A DNA stretch of 64,000 nucleotides from Opisthorchis felineus (lineage: Eukaryota; Platyhelminthes; Trematoda; Opisthorchiida; Opisthorchiidae). Made by a program: the position numbers and the translations under genes. Position 1 is the first letter of the stretch, and every line of letters begins with the position of its first letter. This document shows positions 1 to 13,900 of the stretch, in pieces. The notes below the pieces were generated by a model that was not told the DNA's origin, did not search any database, and saw only the letters and a program-made list of their open reading frames with translations. The stretch is from assembly GCA_004794785.1 (NCBI GenBank), contig SJOL01007337.1:442013-506012 (forward strand). Direction: 5' to 3'.

Positions 1-3000
1 ACCGTACGGAGTACACGTGGACAGTAGAGCGAAACTGTCAGATGTGAGGGGTTTTTTGTTCTTTTGATTAAGTTGAGTAAAAAGGAACTTCTACTAAATA
101 GCGGAAAAATGTCTTGATAGATAAAATGCAGCTTATAATCGACAGTCAATTTTTAAAACGGGGAGTCGTGACTCCGTGAGGGTGGGCATATCAAATTCTT
201 CACCCGTACTATATTCGAGGGCTTACTATATCAACTTGGGGTTATTTGGTCTTGTTGATATTGTGAGGATATTGTGAAAGCTTGCAATTAACATTTAGTC
301 CAGGCCATTCTTTGCTGAAAATTTGGGAGGCACTTAATGGATGTTTCACCATTACTGGAAATCATCTGCGCATCTCACAATACTCCAGAGAATTTCGAGG
401 TCGCCATCTCTCAGCCAAGAGCCGCTGATCGGCAATGTGATTAACTCGAACTTGGTGGAACTATGCCCTGTCTAGGTGAGAGTAAGACACACTGATGTGC
501 ATCTCCTCGAGCCCGAAAGGTTAAGGGTTAATTGTATTATCCATTTATCGACATGTCATCAGTGTCGTATTCTTGTGAGAAGTTCACCGTAACGAAGACA
601 GTCCGGAGGGCTATTTTAACACCATTCGTGAGCGAAGCCGGTCAACAACAGATAGTATATCATGAACTACGTGAGTGATGAACCTTTGGCGCTGCTTCTT
701 AAGTATGCATCGCCTGCCAACCACCCTAAACTGAAAGCTCGTGATACATTTCTTACTTAACGGTTATGGATTTGAACCTTCTACATTTCTTGGGTAACCC
801 ATGATGTCCAATGAAAAAGGCATAGATCGTTCTCGGCTTTCCACGGTAGATTAAATTTATTGCACATAAAAATCCTACCACACAAAAAAGCCTAAGCCTT
901 TTGCCAGCTGAAACTAAATTACCAGAGCGCTAGTTAAGATAACAACGACAATAACAACGACCTGGTTTTAATGCATTCTTCAAAGTAACTATGGTGAATG
1001 TTCTACAGAGTGTGATAAAATCAGATGCAGCCCTGAAGAGCTCTGCCAAGCACCAAGGTAAGCTGTCACTGTCAGTGATATTCTTCCATTATATCGGTTG
1101 TACCACGGGATATGCCAAACTCTGTCATATTACACCCACATCTTAGGTGCTTTTGACATCAACATGATGAACACAAACTCGGAAGTTTGGCCTTGTTCAC
1201 TTGTCGATCAAGTTAAGCTGCGAAAACAAACACAACCTTGAGGAACAACCAAAACAAAGCAGAATATTTGTGCCACTTAATTTGTTAGAGCGGAGTGGTT
1301 GATTGTTTACGCATTTTTCTGCCCAACCATTAGACACCTGTGGAGTGTAGTTGGAAGGGAAAATTTTTTACCGAAAATTCGGAATAGGATGTTTTTTCTG
1401 GCGGTGGCGACAAAATAAACACAGATTAGCAGCAGACTTCGGACGGAAGTATAGGCCAGTGAACATCTGTTTTCGTTGCTGTTGCGGCTGCTGGTGCTGC
1501 TGGTTTTTACTGAACATTGCTGCTTTGTGATAAATGAGTATGCGAACAGAACAATCTAGGTGCCGCTCATGTTAGTTTCACTACTCATCACTTTTAAGGA
1601 GCTAGAAGATCTTTGTGTATTTATGTGTGTGTGTGTGGCTCGCCTTGCCTTCCCGTAATATTATGCATACAAGCCATGCCCTTCGTAAGTGAAAGGAACC
1701 TGATTAGTCAAAATAACTCAAAGAAAAGTGTTCATAAAGCGTGTTATACCAGGCTGATGTGCAATTTGTAGGAATGACGTACTCAAATAAGTCCTGTAGT
1801 CCACTTGCTGTGGCCCAGAAGAACAAAGCAAATCCTATAGTATTTTAAAGTTCCCCATGGTTGGGGGGGGCAGTGTTCCGGAACAACAGTGAAATGGAAC
1901 GTTTGAGGCTTGGCCTGTTCAGCCTAGGAAGAACAAGCTGACCAGTCATCAGACAACACACAGACATATTGTCTGACCACTCGCCAATCCCAAGAGAAGA
2001 GACGAATATTACCCAGCCGTATGACTGGGATGTAAATGAGACCTTTTACGGAAAATATGACTATTTTTAGAATTCGAGTCCTATAGCATTTATTCTGGCA
2101 CTTATTGGAGGGAGCTGAATACCTGACCCTCTGTTTCACAATCTCTTACTGTCCACCTAGGGTAGAAAGTGCGCTGACCGCACTTCAACGGACAAGGTTC
2201 AAATGAGGTGTGATTTTCGGTATAGCCAGCTGTTGATAGAATCACCTGGCAAGGTATGAATATTCAAATTAGTTACATAAAAAATCATTCACTCGGCGAG
2301 TCCCAATAGGGGTGGGAGTCCCCGTTTGCACAGGCTTTCTGAGATCCTGCGGCACCAGTATTGTACAAATTCCAAACCAATAACTGGAAAATTATAAGGC
2401 TATCCTTTTAAGATGAGTGACTATGGTTGGCAGTAACACTGAGACTATTCAAGGGAAACCAACTTAATTTGACGGAGTTGGATGCTAGTTGGACAAACTT
2501 CTACAATTTACAGCATTCGAATTCCTCTTTTTGGCCACGAAAGTTTTTGCAATAGTGTCTTTTCCGGATGCAGCAACGATCCATCCCTAATTCGGTCACA
2601 TTTCTGATTTAGTTGGCTGCCTAAGTGTTTGATTTAAAGTCCAGGGTTGCTAGTTTGCTGTTTTTAATACACCAATGTCCTTGGCAGTGCCTATGAAAAG
2701 ATCCTATTCTAGGTGATTGAAGCTATCTGTGAAAGTCATCAGAAGAACGAGGGTAGCAAACAAAGCTTGTTTTCTGCAATTGGCGCTCTCGGCTAATGCA
2801 TCACAACTTCATATGATGCCGGAAACCACGTGCACCTACTCTTAAATGAAAGGAAAAGAAGAAGGGGGTTTGAATGGAAGGTACACAAGTCAGAGAGTTA
2901 TCGAAGTACGTCAGTAACTTCAGTGTCAGATAAGTTTGTGGGACAGGATTTTTCATAGACCAGCTCAACTTTCTGTTCCAAATGATTACAAGGACAGGCT

Positions 3001-4500
3001 TCAAGCTTCACTTCATGTGTTCTTTCAAGACTTGTTTACCAGTCATACGCACTGCACTTACCCTGGTGGCCAAAGTGTTTTTATCCCTCCCCCCAAATTC
3101 ATGCCGATCTTCTTCAAAATACTATTTATCCTTTCTTTTGCTTAAATTTCTTCATTTCCTCCCATTAAGCAACCCTTCGTTAACTGTAAATAAGCTGAAC
3201 AGATAACTGCCTTCAACTTTGAGAGCTCTCTTGATGGGAATACTTTCAGTTTGTCAATGTTTTAAGATTTGTTTCTTTGCTATCTTGTCCTGAATAGCCG
3301 CAGTTTAATGAGAGAAACGAAGCGGCCAAATTATACGCGGTTCGCAGAAGACCCTCAGCTGTAAACTAATTTTGTTTGTACTGCGTGAAAAGCGGTTAGT
3401 AATCATGAAAGTGAGTTATATAAATTAACGCTCAGAATAGTGTATTTATATCATGCGTATACCGCGCAAGTCAATACATAAGGCAACTTTTCTGCAGCAC
3501 CTACAGTTGGAGAGTATCGTAAGCGAGAGATTCAACTGGAATTCAGTTGGGTTTCTCCTTAAAATAAAAGTAGTTTACAAACGAGTGTGGCTCGCTTAGT
3601 TCCCTTGACACTTCAACTGCAAGCGACCTAATGCACTGCTCCTGAAGATTGCGTACCTCAAACGGCTCATTTACCGTCACTTCAGGAAAATTATAAAGTT
3701 TTATTGTCAAATCCGTTTGTCATACCTGAAGCAGACGTCTCAACGACACTTCATGGACGTCCTCCGTTCACGTGCACAAAGTGATTTTACGCTGACACAC
3801 ATTACACTGCACTATTGCCCACTTGCACGCAAATAAACGGGTCAGTCCGTTTTAGACAGGCAATCATTGCATCATCACACACAACAACGACTGAATGAGT
3901 TGACTGCATTGTGACTTAACTCATCAATCTCCCTGTAAAACGTTTTGGTGGACTGAACCCAAATGTTGCCTAAGTTCAATATATCGTGGTAATGATGGTG
4001 TTTTTATTTGGTTGAATGTTGCTCCTGAAAATACCGCTATGTGTTTGGTGTGTTAACCTAGAAATCTGCTCAATGGTTTCATGCTCCAACGCGTTGTTTG
4101 CGGTCTTGGGACGCTTCTTGGAGTAACTGGCTACCTAATATTTCTCCAGATGTGGTTCCCGATCATCAGTGTCCCACGTGCTCACTCGCGTTTTTCGAAA
4201 AAAGGAGACAGTGCCTTAAACTTCTGTGAACCAAAATTTTGAATACAATAAAATTGAGAAAAGTAAAAAAAACAGCTACTCAAATGGAAAAAGGAATCAA
4301 TGAGGCTGTCGATTTTGGGACCAAAGTAAAATGTAATCACATGCGGTACAAAACAGGAAGCTATCTCCACTGATCTCAGACGAACGGTGAGATATGGAAA
4401 CTTTTAAAGTCCAAACTCAGTGTAGTGGAATACGATTTTATAATCCGAATTTTTGGTAGAGCAAAATAACTACCCTATAAGGCTCATTGCCCAAAAAATG
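1..4500. other. Intergenic DNA, no gene recognised
   Basis: Contains (TG)7 at 1624-1637, a G8 run at 1863-1870 and a CTG-rich patch near 1485-1505. A B-box-like ggttcaaatg lies near 2195. Frames are all shorter than 75 codons. Confidence 0.5.
1624..1637 (+). repeat. (TG)7 microsatellite
   Basis: Seven TG dinucleotides in an otherwise unremarkable stretch. Confidence 0.85.
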
Positions 4501-4539
4501 GGGAGAACGCTACCCTGACAGGTGGGACAGGGAATCGAA

Positions 4540-5030
4540 AACCCTGTGGTCACCGTTGGAATATCCTGCATAAATGACATTTCATACGCCATTCGAACGA
4601 TACTTCGGGATTATGAGATTAAAGCATTCTACCGAATTATTAACACCTTACAACGACACCTCGTAAGGGCGAAGGACCCTATCGAAGCAAAACACCGCAC
4701 AAATTACGTCTACAAAAATCCCGGTGCAGAATGGCCAGACAGCCGGGCAATTCAATGTACGGATCACGGTGCACAAATGACGTGCGCGTTTTCCTCCACA
4801 AAATCCAATCTAGTTCAGAAAACTTGAACGCGACTCAGCCACTGTATTCCACGCACTTGAGTCAGGCCATCGAATCAACTTCAATGATTCACGTAAAATT
4901 CAGTCAGAATTCAAGCCACTCGTGGAACGGGTGTGCACTGAAGCATTAGAGATCAACAATCGAACTGCATCAACCGCAGAGATGGTACCAGCATTCCGTC
5001 TATCTGGCTTGGATTTACTGCACACATTAG
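4540..5030 (+). pseudogene. Penelope-like element remnant (reverse-transcriptase tail and GIY-YIG region)
   Basis: The plus strand reads TVGISCINDISYAIRTILR, then NTLQRHLVRAKDP and TNYVYKNPGAEW. In Penelope-like elements the same order is seen: VPYIxGxSExIxRxL, a TLxxxLVKxKDP segment, and the opening of the GIY-YIG nuclease, NVVYKIPCxDC. After a frame change, the segment at about 4895-4995 reads EFKPLVERVCTEALEINNRTAS, fitting the ARELxEAWxS..NSINRH tail. The Cys residues after VVYKIP are lost (NPGAEW) and the YIG motif is not intact, so the nuclease is dead. The reverse-transcriptase core upstream was not found. Confidence 0.7.
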
Positions 5031-5109
5031 TGTGCATAGTAGCCAAATAACTAGCAAGAATCTCAGCAATGACCTATCACAGACAGCACATCGACAAACG
5101 GAGGTAACT

Positions 5110-8100
5110 CCTACTAAAAGTACACACAATCACGCGTACATGTACACAGAGCTAACATACCAACAGGTTGCTCGCATCTAACTGCCAAATGATCTAAGGG
5201 ACACGCCAATGAGAAGATATGATAGCGGACCCAACTGATTGTAGAAATCCTTGAAAAAAGTTGCCCACGGCAACCGAAACGTGTCGTTCAGCTTTCATTT
5301 TATACTCCACATGGCGCTCAATTTTTTTAAACAACATCCGAACCGACTTTGGCCCGGAACTTCTAAATAATGCGATGTCGAAAAATCAAGTTTATCTTGA
5401 GCCAGCTAACCTTAGGTGTTCTGGCCGAATATTTTCGTACCGGTAGTAAGTCTTAAAGCATTCGGTTTCAGCTTGTCTTATCGATCTATGGTTTAGTATA
5501 GCAGCGGTATTTTCGTTGAATCCATTAAGCCACGTTTATTCCGCCATCTGGGACATACTGTTTGGTGCCGCAAACTGCAACAGATATCTCAACAATCTCT
5601 GCAATTGCAATTGGCTGCGCAGAGCGAACGAAACGGAAGACAAGATGTGACAGATACCTGTGATAAATGTGATTTCTGTCACACCAAATCGGTCCAAATG
5701 AATACTCTGTCTGGCACTGTCATTGGGCTAATGGGCTGAATCGGCAACCACAGCCACCATGTCATATTGTCCATCTGTGAGACGTGCAGGCGGAAACAAG
5801 CGGATCAGTTGTTGAGTGTGGCACATACTGTATGTGCATTTTTCCGCTTAGGTGTGGTGACAAGTGACTGCCGCTATAAGTGTATGCAGTGACTTCTCTG
5901 AAAAGATGTTTCCATGTGGATGAGCACTTTTAGCTCGTCAACCTGCACATAATGATTATAATAACAGCAATAATAATAACGGAAAAATACTTTTAAGCGT
6001 CTGATGTAGAAGACTTAGCGTTCACTCATGGGTTATGATTTTTGTCCAGTTTGAACTGCGCGACGTAGGTTGCTCATATGGCGAACATAACTCGTGTAAC
6101 CATTGCTAGATAGTGCATCCAACCCATCTAGCTAATATACACAGGAATGCGAACGAATTAAGGTACAGTTTTGGAAAGCGATGCAGTATGTCAAGTCCAA
6201 AGTATTTGAAATATTCATGAGGAAATTGTCTGATTGCCTTTGTTTGTCAAATAATGGGACAGAACCAAGAGTTTCACCCTGTTTATTGTTATTATTTCAG
6301 TGAGTAAAATATCGAATATATTTGACAAGAAAGCTCCCTAAGGAGAAGCAAGCTGACAACTTGATTTGCCCATCCGCCACACATATTCACATTTTTTCAA
6401 CTAATGGTTGAATTATGGGCTTTTAGGATGTAATTATTTATTCGCATAATGTTTTTCTTGGAGGCGCAAACAATAAATATTAGTTGTATTGCAAGTGAAT
6501 GTGGTCGGTTATTCAAAACTCAAGGTAATTTCCTATTAATAATTCTTGTAAGCATGCCTTATAGGTGGGCTGTTAACCAAGTTAGGCGATTTGATTTCGC
6601 TAATAACGACCATCACTGAGACCCGATTTAGCAAAATTCTCCTCGCTTGCGCAAACTCTTCATTTGTTTAGAACTCTATCGTTAAAAGTCGTACGATATG
6701 GCGATTTGTAGTGGTGCTTTCCTGCTACATTCTTCGACTTTGGTTATAACAGTTGCACCACCCTCCTTTCTTAGAACCAGTATTTCGTGCAGATGTGTCA
6801 GGTTTGTTCACAAATGCTGAATTTATCGATTTAGGAGTGACGTTCGCGTAGACGTAGGTAGCAAAAGAATTGGAAGTGTCAACTGTTTTGATCTTCTTCT
6901 GCGGAGCAAATTCCATCCCTGCTGAAACTGCGGGAATCACCGTTTGACATTTGCATCTTTTCAAAAAATCGCCATCAGTACGACCTTTTAGACAGGATTC
7001 AGGCAATCTACTATGCAGTACTGTGTATGTGTTAGGCAATCTGGTCAGCTGTTCTCTCGTCTCCATCCTTATGATTGCTGATGGTATGAGTTAGTTTTCG
7101 CTCACTCTTAGGAAAAGATGGCTTCTGAAATGAATGTGCTAGAAAGGTCATTGTTAATCAAAAACCTGTGTCCACATGTGAAGCATCGCATGAACGAGAT
7201 GTAGCACTGTGTGCAGTGGTTTCCTTTAGGAACAGACGCACATACACATTGAACGCATAACGGATACATACTCCTCTAAGTGGGGGACTCTCTAGGGACA
7301 GGAGCACTGTACAAGTAATCCGGCCCAGCTATGACTAGCTTGTCATAAAATGTTACCTGTCGGTATGCGGCGAGAGAACCACCTATACTTTCTATTCGTT
7401 GTCGTATTGTACTGCATAAAGAAGCTAATAATGTACTTTTATAAAGCCTGAATACCAGTTCCTAAAAAATCACCACGTGAGTATGTTTTCCTCAGAGCAT
7501 AAGCACCTGATTTGAAGGCACAATTGGCGCCACTTCAGTCAAATTTGAATGTTGCCTGGAATACAGACAAATTGTTCTTGTTCGCCGGTGGACACTTGTT
7601 GCTGCTGTCTGCACATGGGCCCATGACAACGCTCAAACAATATGTCAGTGTTGCACCACCAAGGAGATCTGAAGTATTTCGCTCTCTCACGCCCTTTTAC
7701 ATTTGTAGGCTGACAAACGTCTACTTGTTGGCTATGTTATCGTGGAAAATCAGGTGACATGTGCCTCTACAGTCTAAGTTACTTGAATAAAAATGTGCGT
7801 TATTCCACCTATAGTCTCATTTCTATCTCATGGTTTGAGAGATTCTGCAGACGTAGTTAAGATCGTGAGTCAAATTTCTAAGATGACACCGAAGTGAGTA
7901 TTGATGAACATGGGAAAATTACTCTCTTGCACTTAAATACCGCTGTGGTCTTGAAAATAGCTCAGCCGTATTGTTGATGCCGTACAAGAATATGTTTAGC
8001 TGGGTCGATCTTATTATGATAAGAGTGAATAAGAGGGCAAAACAACTAGTACATAGTTTGAAAAATGGTGCAAAATCTCATGAGTGACAAGAGTTGAAAT

Positions 8101-10725
8101 GTTGGTATCAAAGCCTTCTTTACTGTAAGAATATTGGATAGGTATTGCCGTAGAGACGTCCAGTGCAGACTGATAGACACTTCAGAACATGCCTTCAACA
8201 ATGTTTGACTGGTAATCACGCATATCGGAATAATAAATGAGTCAAGGGAAATTCGAGCACATGTGATAACTGAAACGAGGTCCAGTAGGCGTACTCTTAA
8301 GCTTTACAGTCAGAACCGTGCTTAGTCTGTTACCAACGTGGAACGCTGGCGCAAAATCATAGAACAAAAGCAAATGTTCTTTACTTACTAGGCAACGAAG
8401 AAGATATTGTCAAAACCAGTAGACATGCATTAAGTGATGCAACTAGCGGAGATGGAACAAAAGTAACGTTCGTTATGCTCTCTTGAGAATGTCGGCATGA
8501 CTTTATTATGTTAGTAAAGAAATCACACCACATCAGTGATATGATTTGTATAAGGTTTTTGGGTGGGCCCTATTCTATCAACCAAAATGCAGTGAATTAA
8601 AGTCTCATTGGTAAGGACCCTTTTAAATAACAACTCAGAACAAATAAGCAAATAAGTTCCGAACTTTGAACCCAAAGATCTCGTGAATGTAATCAACCTT
8701 TCCGCCCTCAGTACTCATAAAATATTTCTCAGAATAAAAAATAATGTAGAATTCATGGGTGGCTCCATGGCTACGTAACTAGTCAGTGGTCTCATAAAAA
8801 AGCAACCTGGTAACGAAAGGCCGCAAATGGAATCATGTAAAATGTTAATCCAAAACATTGTGGGTTTCGATAAATATCATGAAACAAAATGTGTCGTTCG
8901 TGCTATGACCAAGAAATGGCAACCATGTTGGAGGCAGATTATTGGTCAACCATTCAGTAAACATGTGATAAGGAGGATTAAGAATGGTTAGACCAACGGT
9001 ATTGGTATACTGAGCCTAAAAGTTTTACGAGGTCTATAACGCTAGATTGCTTGACTACTGGCAGCTTTCAAAAAGCAAAAAGCTCCTTTGTTTAAGCGTT
9101 TGCGTGCTGCATGCATATCTCATAGACGAAATGTCTTTCTGCAAATATAAAATTGTCCGGTTTTTAAGATGTATTTATTTTAAATCTTTCTGACGTCTAA
9201 TATTCATGAACGTTTTGAGGCACTTGTTTGGACACAGGATAATAATGACGTTTTTTGTCTTTCATTTGTCTTGTTTGTCTTTCATGTCTCTCTTGATTTT
9301 AATATTTGTAATCGAGATAAATTTAAGTTTGGTGGGTGAACCCAATGGTTCATTAGCGATATAGAGTAGCCTGAATTCAAATCAGCCGTGGCTTTCTCAA
9401 ATTGCAAAATCAACCAGCTGGGAGAAAAATTTCCCGATTTTACCGTCAGAGGTCCATTTCCTTTTGTTTTGGGCGTGCTTTTTAAGTTGGCTACAAAAGT
9501 TCTTGTTAACATTTTTGGCTGACTAATATTAGACAGGAAATTCTGCATATACTTCGAAAGTCCGTCGAAATATACCTGAGTACACTATTTTTAAGAGTTT
9601 TTTGACAGTTCAGCCTCGGGCTACGGGGTTTAAAAATCACGAAAACGTTATTGAATATTACTCCGTTGTAGCGAGATGATTGATGGCAGATATTAAAAAA
9701 ATAGTGTTTAATGATATGAACAACATTATTTGGCCAGCTGTGGGAAAAAGCGAAAAAATAAACCCACTGAAAGATTAATAATAAAAAACAAACTAAACTA
9801 TGCTTACAACATTTTCTAACACAGTCGCTAAATTTTCAGTCTTTACGTGAAGTTTGACAGCAACATAAATTCCGTTATAAAAATTAATAGAAAATAATTT
9901 AGCAAAACATTTTTATATTCTTTGTCACGCGTAATCGATCTTTCGTCCTATTTATGCGTCACTATAATGTTGGAATGATACAGTTGTAAACTTGTCCAAT
10001 TAATATGCACTCATCGAAAACATGGGGCTATTCATGGTCCTCGACTCTTCAACCCATCGCGGGACACTGCAATAGAGTGGAGCGTTTATTAGGTCATCCT
10101 ACAAGCAAACGTAACTCCAACCCAACCGTAACTAAAATGCCAGGTCGAATAAAAGTCCGCAGATCGACATGTTCACAGAAACAGATGCCATAACAATTGG
10201 GAATCAAATGTACAGTTTATTTGCATGGCCCTAGCTAAGCAGAAAGCACTTCAGAAATCTATTAAAAAATATTTGCCCCAAGGGTGGATTTATTAATCGA
10301 AAAAAGACAGCGCTGTCATTCTGTACATGTCCTAAAAACATGCTATTACTGATGTCTCCTCTTTAATCCAGTTTGCACATTATCCCATTACTTGTTTATT
10401 CAGTGCAAGAAATATCGAAACACTCAAAACCATTTTTTCCATTGACCCGGAGGAAGAATATCAAATCTAGTTGTCGTCGTCATATGACTTCTTATCAGGT
10501 TATATTCCAACAAGGTGACAAGGATGAGAATTTCGATAATCCCAGCTGTACTCATCGATGGGCTGAGTAAATGAGCTTTTTTCGTAACATGATAACCACA
10601 ATAATTATCCGTTACCCCACCCCACCTCAAGAGCTTACTCGTGTTACCAGCAGACCGACCTCCATGTCTTGCTCTCATCATTCTATCTCGACAGTTGGTA
10701 AGGTTCATATAAATTGAGAGCTATT
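5110..10725. other. Intergenic DNA, no gene recognised
   Basis: Holds a short AAT-rich run (5950-5980), a duplicated 12-mer tttgtctttcat at 9254 and 9274, and a very AT-rich zone at about 9590-9960. The longest frame is 113 codons (7066-6725, minus), unrecognised. Confidence 0.45.
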
Positions 10726-10729
10726 GAAA

Positions 10730-10900
10730 CTACTGATTAGCTGCTTGCTTCCGAACGACTGAGAGTTAAATCATTGGTCGGAAGGTCACGGATTCGAAAC
10801 TCCCTGAGTTTTGGAGATGCGATGATTCCCAACAGGGATTAAAAGACTAAACAGTGCTTCTCAGCTTTTCAGCATAGACTGGTTTTATTGGCAGGATATA
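10730..10900 (+). repeat. tRNA-like SINE fragment
   Basis: The segment ggtcggaaggtcacggattc at about 10776-10795 plus cgaaac matches the anticodon-arm-to-B-box part of fluke tRNA-derived repeats (B box GGATTCGAAAC, 10790-10800). The A-box end is too decayed to be certain, and some bases of the anticodon arm seem deleted. Downstream (cagtgcttctcagctttt...) is probably the body of the same element. Confidence 0.4.
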
Positions 10901-10904
10901 ATCT

Positions 10905-13900
10905 CAGTTGAAAATTTCAGCCAGTACGGTTCAGCAGTTTCCTCAGGGACCTCTTAACACCGTTTTATCATGAAATATCAGCTTTAATTTCGCCACCTCA
11001 CCACGTGTGCTAGCGAAGCGTTGATTAGGAGCGCGAAGTTATTCTACGACTGTTCACTTACAATTCGGGGTAACTCACGACGAGCCACTCTTCAAACACA
11101 CACACTTTATATCATGTTCCATGGAGCTAGAGGGTGTTGTTATCAACCGACGAGTTCAGGTCGTCATCTAGACAGGAATTGTTTTGCCCCTAATACTTGC
11201 CCTCAGTGTTGTCATCGTGAATTGCTTTGAGGTATAACACACTCGAAACATAGTTTCACAGTTTGATTCCTGCTGTGAAGCAAGTCTACCGTTTATGTGC
11301 TTATAGCTCTGCTCATATTCTGTCTGTTACTTGCAATGAAGAATTAGTCTAGCCAACATACCCCTATGCTGGGCAGTCCGAATTCTTCCACATTTGTCGA
11401 AGCGTTGCACCTTCTATCCTCATGACACAGGGCCTGTCTCAAGTACATGACGCCTCGTATTAAATCTTATTATTTCTGTAAGGTGAGTTGGTGACCCATG
11501 AAGTTTGCAGTAGAAGGTTTGTTTTATGCACAACAGCCAAAAGGTTTTTCAGTTTAGTTTACCGTTTTTTCAGCTCAGTGAATTAAAATATACTGGTTCC
11601 ACCTGCTTTAGCTTCTAGATAAGGATAAGGATAAGAATAAGGAGAATAAGGGAATAGCAGCCACACCTTGGATGCGATGGCCCAATCTATGCATTGAGAT
11701 CGAATGGCTCGGTTTGTTTGGTTTGGCAATAGCTACACATTGGAATCGATAACTTTGATGCAAGACCACGATTGGCTGCGTGGCACAACCATATCTATCA
11801 GGGTCAGAATGCTGCCGCTGAGAATCTTCTAACGCAGAATCAGATACGAGGTTGGACAAACAGAAGGAAAGGAACTACCAAACAGCCATAAACTTCTTCG
11901 CACTAACCAGGTGGCTCCTAACAATTCTGAAGTGCAACTTGTTACACAAATTATTCAGAAAAGTGGTCTGAGAGTTGAAATCCTCTTAGCGCACAAGCCA
12001 TCTATTTGTTCAATGTGAACTCAGCCACATTTTCCACGGAAGTGATTTCGTTTTACAGAACAGCATAAAATGACCCTCCTAGGCAGCAGCAGCTCGCGAT
12101 TGAACAATCGTTTTGTTCTAGAAGAAGGGGGGATCACATGTTCAAATAGCAGCTTTCTTTAGTTTGACTGATTTTTGGAATGGATTTTCAACGTTAACCG
12201 TAAACACTTGGCTTCTCGGACATTCTCGAAAATGTGTCAGAACTTCAGCTGTTCTCAACTCGCATAGTTCTTTTCTAAGATTTCTGAAGCATGCTTTCTA
12301 ATCAGACAAAATTTGGTGTATTCTCTAGCTGAACCAAAATGCGACGAAGTATATCAAACAGGAAAGGGGCACCGAGTACCTCAGACGTTGTCCCTGTTAC
12401 GGTGATAATTGTCATTGCAAGACAGCCAATACTTCAGATCTACTAGAGATGATAACCCACGGATTCGACAAATAATTTAGGTATCTCCAAATCAGTGTTA
12501 CTGCCTGGTCCAGGTATTTGTAGCTTTTGATAAAAATGGGGATAGTGCAGTCGACCGGAAAAACATATTGCACAAGGACAGTCACGCTGGTTAACTTTTA
12601 GCCATATTCCACAACTACTCCCTTTGTGATGACAAAAACTGGTAACTGTTCAAAGTTGTTTTCTATTTTCTAGTTCTTGGTGTTTTTGCTATCCTTCTAA
12701 GTTTTTACTCGTTTGCGTTTGCTATCACATTTATGCGTAAGAGGAGGCTTTTGAAATCAACAGTGCATTCAGCGTTGTCTCTCATTTTCGGACTCTTGTG
12801 TGGCTGGCATTCTCAAAAAGCAAACCAAATTGTCTAGTCAGCGTTTTATTCATTATCACGCCATGGATGCCATAGAAAGCGAATAAATCTTTCTCTGAAA
12901 ATTCGAAAACGTTTTTTGGCTGCAAGAAACGATATGCAGCATTCATGCGACAAAATTTCTACCATCGCTGTTCTAGGCATAAATTTGGTTCAACGTATCC
13001 ATTGGTCCATCATACGAACTATATCCAACATGCAGCTACGTGCAAATAACCATAAATCCAATACTGCTACTCATCAAGCAGTTCCTGAAGGAGGAGCCAC
13101 TCTGCTAAGCAACACGGTAGTTAATAATATTAGCTTTTTAGTTTTCGTGTTTATAAACCTCATCTGTCCCAATTTCTTTAGGGCCAGAACTAAACGAATA
13201 TCCAGTCTACGCACAAGATTCATGGATCTCATCCGCGCCTTTAAAACACGAGCTCTCCGATGGTTCCGACTTTACTAATATACTTTTTCGACCTTTTCAT
13301 CAGCATAAAGTGAAAGTAGGACACCAAATACGATAATGTAGAGTCAACCTTCAATGTCGCAGAACCACACTGTTGAAGCAACCGCAATTCGTTCCCATCT
13401 TGCGCACACAACATGCTCTCGTCCGTCAATAGCGCGTGTAGTCCTAATAGTATTATGTTGCAATGATAAGCTGTAGACCCGATGAATGAACTGTCTACTC
13501 AAAACCATGATAAATCTCTGTCAATAAACCAGCTGAAAAAAGCTTTTTTGCATATTTATCTTTAGAGTATTCCATATAAATGTATAGAGAAAAAAGTAGC
13601 TGTCTTGAGGAAATGAAAATCTGCCAACTTTGATCAAGTTCTATCCACTAGCCATCCGTCTAATCGCAGAAATCTAAGCAAACGGCACGTATGAATTCAC
13701 ACGAAATTTTGCAGAATTATTTTGAGATGAGCACTTCATGCATCGAATGACATGATTCCACCATGCGTTAAGATCTGGTTAGATTGAGTTCTTGTTATTG
13801 GACTTGAGTTGTATTCACACTCTGGCAAACAACTTAGTGAAAAGATAATTGAATATCCCATCGAAAGTTGATCTTATCGCTTCCAGGGTGTAAGGTCCAT

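Noticed and set aside
13275..13340. Minus-strand SLYADEK, like the RT box C
   Set aside because: No box A or B in any frame nearby and the second Asp is Glu.
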